Both the position numbers and the translations under genes were made by a program. The notes below the pieces were generated by a model that saw only the letters and a program-made list of their open reading frames with translations, did not search any database and had not been told where the DNA came from. Shown here piece after piece: positions 5,366 to 8,982 of a DNA stretch of 8,982 bases. The first letter of the stretch is position 1. The number at the start of each line of letters is the position of its first letter. This DNA is from Gemmatimonadaceae bacterium (GTDB lineage: Bacteria; Gemmatimonadota; Gemmatimonadetes; Gemmatimonadales; Gemmatimonadaceae). The stretch is from NCBI GenBank assembly GCA_025453855.1, contig JALOPO010000060.1, positions 1 through 8,982 of the forward strand. Reading direction: 5' to 3'.

Positions 5366-7402
5366 ATGTCGGTACGGCTCAACGGACGCACGATCGGGTA
5401 CGGCGCGGTGGCGATGGCTTCAGCCGTCGTCCTCGCCTACGCCTGTGCCCCGTCGGCAGCGAAGAAGCCCAACACCGCCCTGGTCGGCGGCGACGCCGCG
5501 CAGGCGGTCTACGTGGCCCCTGGCAAGTACGACGAGTTCTACGCCTTCCTCTCGGGCGGCTTCAACGGCCAGGTCGGCGTCTACGGCCTGCCGAGCGGCC
5601 GGCTCCTCCGGCTCATCCCCGTCTTCAGCCAGCACGCGGAGAACGGGTGGGGCTACACCGAGGAGACGAAGGGCATGCTCGAGACCTCCTACGGCTTCGT
5701 GCCGTGGGATGACCTCCACCACACCGCACTCTCGCAGACCGACGGCGTCGACGACGGCCGCTGGCTCTTCGTGAACGCCAACAACACCCCGCGCGTGGCG
5801 CGCGTCGACCTGACGACGTTCAACACGAGCGAGATCATCGAGATCCCGAACGCGGCCGGCAACCACGCCTCGCCGTTCATCACGCCCGGCACCGAGTACG
5901 CGGTGGCCTCGACGCGCTTCAGCGTGCCGATCCCCAACCGCGACATGTCGATCGCGGACTACAAGAAGGGCTTCAAGGGCTCGATCAGCTTCATCACGGC
6001 CAACGAGCCCGGGAAGATGCGCATCGCCTTCCAGCTCATCGTCCCCGGCTTCAACTACGACCTGGCGCGGGCGGGCAAGGGGCCGAGCGACGGGTGGATG
6101 TTCTTCACGTCGTACAACTCGGAGCAGGCCAACACGCTGCTCGAGGTGAACGCGTCGAAGAACGACAAGGACTTCATCGCCGCGATCAACTGGAAGAAGG
6201 CGGAGCAGTGCGTCGCGGCGGGCAAGGGCCGGACGATGCCGACGGAGTACCTGCACAACGTGATGGACGACTTCACGCACTCGGCGCGCGTGGAGAAGAT
6301 CACCAGCGTCCTCACGCTCGAGCCCTCGGCCTGCCCGGGCGTCATGTACTACCTCCCGACGCCCAAGTCGCCGCACGGCGCCGACGTCGACCCGACCGGC
6401 GAGTTCATCGTCGGCGGCGGCAAGCTGGCCACCGTGATCCCGGTGCACAGCGCGAAGAAGATGCTGGCCGCGATCGAGAAGAAGGACTTCGCGGGCGACC
6501 TCGAGGGCATCCCGGTGCTCAAGTACGAGAGCGTCGTCGCCGGCGAGGTGAAGAACGCGGGCCTCGGCCCCCTGCACACGGAGTTCGACGGCAAGGGCTA
6601 CGCGTACACGTCGTTCTTCCTCTCGTCCGAGGTCGTGAAGTGGAAGCTCGGCACCTGGGAGGTGGTCGATCGCGTGCCGACCTACTACTCGGTGGGGCAC
6701 CTCATGATCCCGGGCGGCGCGACGCGCAAGCCGGCGGGCAAGTACGTCCTGGCGATGAACAAGATCACCAAGGACCGCTACCTCCCCACGGGCCCCGAGC
6801 TCACGCAGTCGGCGCAGCTGTACAACATCGAGGGCGACAAGATGAAGCTCCTCCTCGACTTCCCGACGATCGGCGAGCCGCACTACGCGAACGCCATCGC
6901 CGCCGACGTGATCCGCGACAAGCAGAAGAAGTTCTACTCGCTCAAGGAGAACCGGCACCCGCAGCTCGCCCGCTCGGAGCGCGAGACCGGCATCAGCCGC
7001 ACGGGCAAGGCGGTGCACGTCCGCATGGCGTCGCTGCGCAGCCACTTCTCGCCCGACAACATCGAGGGCGTGGAGCTCGGCGACACCGTCTACTTCCACG
7101 TCACGAACATCGAGCAGGACTGGGACATCCCGCACGGCTTCAGCGTGATCGGCGCGAACATGTCCGAGCTCCTCATCATGCCGGGCGAGACGCGCACCCT
7201 CCGCTGGGTCCCGAAGCGCATCGGCGTGCACCCGTTCTACTGCACCGACTTCTGCTCGGCGCTGCACCAGGAGATGCAGGGGTACGTCCGCGTCTCGCCG
7301 GCCGGGTCGGGCGTCGCCCTCGTCGCCAACTCGGGGCGCGTGGGACAGAACGTGAACGAGACCGTCGCCGCCGTCACGGCCAAGGCGGCCGCGAAGAAGT
7401 AG
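5366..7402 (+). CDS. nosZ: Nitrous oxide reductase, Sec-type (clade II) NosZ
   Basis: A 678-residue multicopper enzyme that reduces N2O to N2 in the periplasm. The N-terminal beta-propeller carries seven candidate CuZ (4Cu-S) His ligands: His118 and His119 (DLHHTALSQTDG), His167 (GNHASPF), His337 (SPHG), His404 (LHTEFDG), His445 (VGHLM) and His506 (PHYANA). The C-terminal cupredoxin domain holds the CuA set: His590 (DIPHGF), Cys626 and Cys630 (CTDFC), His634 and Met637 (ALHQEM). CTDFC, in place of the CxWFC of clade I, and the absence of a twin-arginine motif both point to clade II with Sec export. The hydrophobic leader ends in AYAC (Cys27), a possible but imperfect lipobox. A 28-residue Ala/Val/Lys-rich tail follows CuA. 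GGAG at 5356-5359 lies six bases before the ATG. The gene heads the nos operon and no ligand is missing, so the product is probably active. Confidence 0.97.
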   Translation: MSVRLNGRTIGYGAVAMASAVVLAYACAPSAAKKPNTALVGGDAAQAVYVAPGKYDEFYAFLSGGFNGQVGVYGLPSGRLLRLIPVFSQHAENGWGYTEETKGMLETSYGFVPWDDLHHTALSQTDGVDDGRWLFVNANNTPRVARVDLTTFNTSEIIEIPNAAGNHASPFITPGTEYAVASTRFSVPIPNRDMSIADYKKGFKGSISFITANEPGKMRIAFQLIVPGFNYDLARAGKGPSDGWMFFTSYNSEQANTLLEVNASKNDKDFIAAINWKKAEQCVAAGKGRTMPTEYLHNVMDDFTHSARVEKITSVLTLEPSACPGVMYYLPTPKSPHGADVDPTGEFIVGGGKLATVIPVHSAKKMLAAIEKKDFAGDLEGIPVLKYESVVAGEVKNAGLGPLHTEFDGKGYAYTSFFLSSEVVKWKLGTWEVVDRVPTYYSVGHLMIPGGATRKPAGKYVLAMNKITKDRYLPTGPELTQSAQLYNIEGDKMKLLLDFPTIGEPHYANAIAADVIRDKQKKFYSLKENRHPQLARSERETGISRTGKAVHVRMASLRSHFSPDNIEGVELGDTVYFHVTNIEQDWDIPHGFSVIGANMSELLIMPGETRTLRWVPKRIGVHPFYCTDFCSALHQEMQGYVRVSPAGSGVALVANSGRVGQNVNETVAAVTAKAAAKK

Positions 7403-7419
7403 GCCGGCACCACCGACCG

Positions 7420-7451
7420 GGCCGGGTGGCGCACCATCGCGCCCCCCGGCC
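7420..7451 (+). terminator. Intercistronic hairpin after nosZ
   Basis: GGCCGGG (7420-7426) pairs with CCCGGCC (7445-7451). After one T/C mismatch, GGCGC (7428-7432) pairs with GCGCC (7439-7443) around a 6-base ACCATC loop. It lies 17 bases after the nosZ stop with no U-tract. It could partly terminate transcription or protect the nosZ mRNA 3' end, so that nosZ is made in excess of its accessory genes. That role is inference. Confidence 0.55.
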
Positions 7452-7481
7452 ACGGGCGACCCTCCACACCGAGTGACCCTG

Positions 7482-8168
7482 ATGTCCCGCCTTGCCCGCC
7501 TGCTCGTCGCGATCGCGTCGATCGCCGTGCTGGGCGTCTTCGCCTTCCCGCTCTGGCGCGTGACGCTCGAGGCGCCGCAGTACCCCGAGGGGATCGGCAT
7601 GCTGATCCACGTGAACACCGTGGGCGGCGTGAACGAGCACGACCTGCAGAACATCAACGGGCTCAATCACTACATCGGGATGAAGAAGATCGAGCCCGAC
7701 GCGATCCCGGAGCTGCGCTTCATGCCCTGGATCGCCGGCGCGATCGTCGTCACCGGGCTCGCCGTCGCCGCCGCCGGCCGGCGCCGCCTCTACCTCGTCT
7801 GGGCGCCGCTCGTCCTCGCCACCTTCGCCGCCGGCATGTACGACTTCTGGCGCTGGGAGTACGACTACGGCCACGACCTCGACCTCGAGCACGCGGCGAT
7901 CAAGATCCCGGGCATGGCCTACCAGCCGCCGCTCTTCGGGTCGAAGCAGCTCCTCAACTTCACCGCGCACTCGTATCCCGACGTCGGCGGCTGGCTCCTG
8001 ATCGGCGCCGGCACCACGTACGGGCTCGTGCTCGTCTGCCTCCTGCTCGGGCGGCGCGCGCCGCTCGCGCTCTGCCGCCCCGACGATGCCGGCATCGCTG
8101 CCGACGCACTCGCGCGCGGCGCCCGCCGTCCACTCGGCACGCCGCACACCGGCGTGAACGCCGCATGA
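7482..8168 (+). CDS. Conserved four-helix membrane protein of clade II nos clusters, function unknown
   Basis: A 228-residue inner-membrane protein with helices near residues 5-24, 81-98, 103-121 and 169-189. Between helices 1 and 2 is a loop with TLEAPQYPEG (28-37) and NINGLNHYIGM (57-67). Between helices 3 and 4 is a conserved-looking segment with YDFWRWEYDYGHDLD (120-134), KIPGMAYQPPLFGSKQ (141-156) and LNFTAHSYPD (158-167). From recall, proteins with these motifs lie between nosZ and nosL in Bacteroidetes and Gemmatimonadetes nos clusters, with no assigned biochemical role. It is not recognisably NosY or NosR, and I cannot equate it with NosB. Loop His, Met and Tyr residues would suit metal or quinol contact, but that is a guess. 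ATG 7482 has a GAG eight bases upstream; an in-frame GTG at 7473 is the alternative. The stop overlaps the nosL start (ATGA), indicating translational coupling. Confidence 0.85.
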   Translation: MSRLARLLVAIASIAVLGVFAFPLWRVTLEAPQYPEGIGMLIHVNTVGGVNEHDLQNINGLNHYIGMKKIEPDAIPELRFMPWIAGAIVVTGLAVAAAGRRRLYLVWAPLVLATFAAGMYDFWRWEYDYGHDLDLEHAAIKIPGMAYQPPLFGSKQLLNFTAHSYPDVGGWLLIGAGTTYGLVLVCLLLGRRAPLALCRPDDAGIAADALARGARRPLGTPHTGVNAA

Positions 8169-8728
8169 CGCTCCGCGCCTTCCTCACCGGCGTCTTCGCC
8201 CGCCACGCACTCGCCGCCGCCATTGCGGCGCTCCTCTCGGTCCTCGTGGCCGGCTGTGCGCCCGCCGGCCCCCGCGCGCTCGTCGCCGGCACCGACGAAT
8301 GCGGCTACTGCCGCATGACGATCAGCGACGTGCGCTTCGGCGCGCAGGCGATCGCGCGCACTGGCAAGATCACCACCTTCGACGCGGTGGAGTGCCTGGC
8401 CGGCTACGCCGCCGCGGCCGGCGACAGCGGCACCACGCGCTACTTCGTCGCCGACTTCGAGCACCCCGGCACATGGCTGCCCGCCGACTCGGCGCTCTAC
8501 GTGAGCGGCGCCGCCGTGCACTCGCCCATGGGACGGTCGCTCCTCGCGCTCGCGCCGCACGTCGATCGCGCCATCGCCGCGCGCACCTACGGCGGCACGG
8601 TGCGCGACTGGGCGACGCTCGTGGCCGAGGCGCGCGGTCGCGTGGCCGGCGGCGATGCGGTCGGCGACGCACACGCCGCCGGCCACGCGCACGGCGGCGC
8701 GCACGCGCACTCACCGCACGCGCACTGA
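8165..8728 (+). CDS. nosL: NosL copper-chaperone lipoprotein with His-rich tail
   Basis: A 187-residue NosL-family lipoprotein that delivers copper for NosZ maturation. Residues 14-31 form a lipoprotein signal with VAGC at 28-31, so Cys31 should be lipidated. ECGYCRMTISD (45-55) contains the CxxCxM metal-binding signature (Cys46, Cys49, Met51), and TTFDAVECLAGY (70-81) is a typical NosL core motif. The last 18 residues contain seven His (170, 174, 176, 180, 182, 185, 187) in HAH units, which the NosL fold does not need and which could bind Cu or Zn. The tail is encoded by a 15-bp tandem repeat that continues past the TGA stop. The ATG overlaps the stop of the upstream membrane protein by four bases. 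nosD follows 54 bp later in the same reading frame. Confidence 0.93.
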   Translation: MTLRAFLTGVFARHALAAAIAALLSVLVAGCAPAGPRALVAGTDECGYCRMTISDVRFGAQAIARTGKITTFDAVECLAGYAAAAGDSGTTRYFVADFEHPGTWLPADSALYVSGAAVHSPMGRSLLALAPHVDRAIAARTYGGTVRDWATLVAEARGRVAGGDAVGDAHAAGHAHGGAHAHSPHAH

Positions 8729-8760
8729 CCGCACACGCACCGCTCGCACACGCACCCTCC
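8701..8760 (+). repeat. 15-bp tandem repeat, four copies, spanning the nosL stop
   Basis: Four adjacent 15-mers start with GCAC: 8701-8715 (GCACGCGCACTCACC), 8716-8730 (GCACGCGCACTGACC), 8731-8745 (GCACACGCACCGCTC) and 8746-8760 (GCACACGCACCCTCC). Copies 1 and 2 differ at one base; the others differ at 3-4 positions. In the nosL frame each copy encodes H-x-H followed by two more residues (HAHSP, HAH-stop-P, HTHRS, HTHPP). The period is a multiple of three, so copy changes keep the frame. Confidence 0.85.
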
Positions 8761-8782
8761 TGATCCGCCCCGGCCCACCGCC

Positions 8783-8982
8783 ATGCCGCGCGCCGTCCGC
8801 CGCCCGCTCGCCCTCGCCGCCGCGATCTGCCTCGCGGCGTCGCCGGTGCACGCGCAGGCCGCGCGCATCGACGTGCGGCCGGGCGCCGGCGCCCCGATCG
8901 CGCACGCGCTCGCCCGCGCCGCCGCCGGCGACACGATCGTCCTCGCGGCCGGCACCTACCGCGAGCCGACGCTCGTCGTCAC
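8783..8982 (+). CDS. nosD: NosD, periplasmic copper-site maturation protein, N-terminal part only
   Basis: The first 66 codons of a gene that runs off the right edge. The start (MPRAVRRPLALAAAICLAAS) is a Sec signal peptide with likely cleavage after VHA at 24. GDTIVLAAGTYREPTLVV (49-66) is the opening strand pattern of the NosD right-handed beta-helix, in which a phrase such as GDTIVL-PGTYRE-LVV is characteristic. NosD is a periplasmic protein that works with the NosFY ABC transporter to assemble the CuZ cluster of NosZ. The ATG has no strong Shine-Dalgarno; translation may depend on the upstream gene 54 bp away. It is in the same frame as nosL, with only the nosL TGA between them. The family call depends on a short segment plus the nos context. 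Confidence 0.87.
   Translation, partial: MPRAVRRPLALAAAICLAASPVHAQAARIDVRPGAGAPIAHALARAAAGDTIVLAAGTYREPTLVV

Noticed and set aside
5420..7666. 748-codon open frame on the minus strand opposite nosZ
   Set aside because: It is Arg/His/Val/Glu-rich shadow coding caused by high third-position GC; the plus strand carries nosZ with all ligands in place.
8726..8728. TGA in nosL as a selenocysteine codon
   Set aside because: No SECIS-like hairpin is apparent right after it, no selenoprotein family ends this way, and the 15-bp repeat explains the open sequence beyond.

Overview
The window is very GC-rich (roughly 70 % by eye) with strong G/C at third codon positions. It carries seven protein genes that lie wholly inside it and two that run off the ends. 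A Sec-type (clade II) nitrous oxide reductase locus, a PEP-CTERM surface protein and a mixture of weak and clear Shine-Dalgarno sites suggest an environmental Gram-negative, most likely Gemmatimonadota or a close relative. That placement rests on gene content and recall, not on a phylogenetic test.

Left part (1-4191) is ordinary chromosomal content. An EamA/DMT-type transporter (minus strand, C-terminus off the left edge) is divergent from a small DUF983 zinc-ribbon membrane protein. DUF983 converges on a DapL-like class I/II aminotransferase (minus strand), with a perfect 9-bp hairpin between the two stops that probably terminates both. The aminotransferase is divergent from an AarF/UbiB-family atypical kinase. 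The gap between those two holds a REP/BIME-like cluster of GGTGCC(A/T)GGCACC palindromes.

Middle part (4192-5365) has a small secreted PEP-CTERM protein followed by a 16-bp perfect GC-rich terminator hairpin. A gap of about 310 bp follows and contains the likely promoter region for the nos genes.

Right part (5366-8982) is the start of a nos operon: nosZ (N2O reductase with all CuZ and CuA ligands), a conserved four-helix membrane protein of unknown function, nosL (copper-chaperone lipoprotein) and the first 66 codons of nosD. NosZ reduces N2O to N2 outside the cytoplasmic membrane. NosL supplies copper, and NosD (with NosF/NosY, expected just beyond the right edge) is needed for CuZ maturation. 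The membrane protein overlaps nosL by ATGA and so is probably translated together with it.

The most interesting items are the uncharacterised membrane protein between nosZ and nosL; a His-rich NosL tail built from a 15-bp tandem repeat that runs past the stop codon, one repeat copy having TGA where its neighbour has TCA; the REP-like palindromes; and a lipobox-like Cys near the NosZ N-terminus. I found no CRISPR array, no RNA gene, no transposase and no clearly new defence or mobile system.
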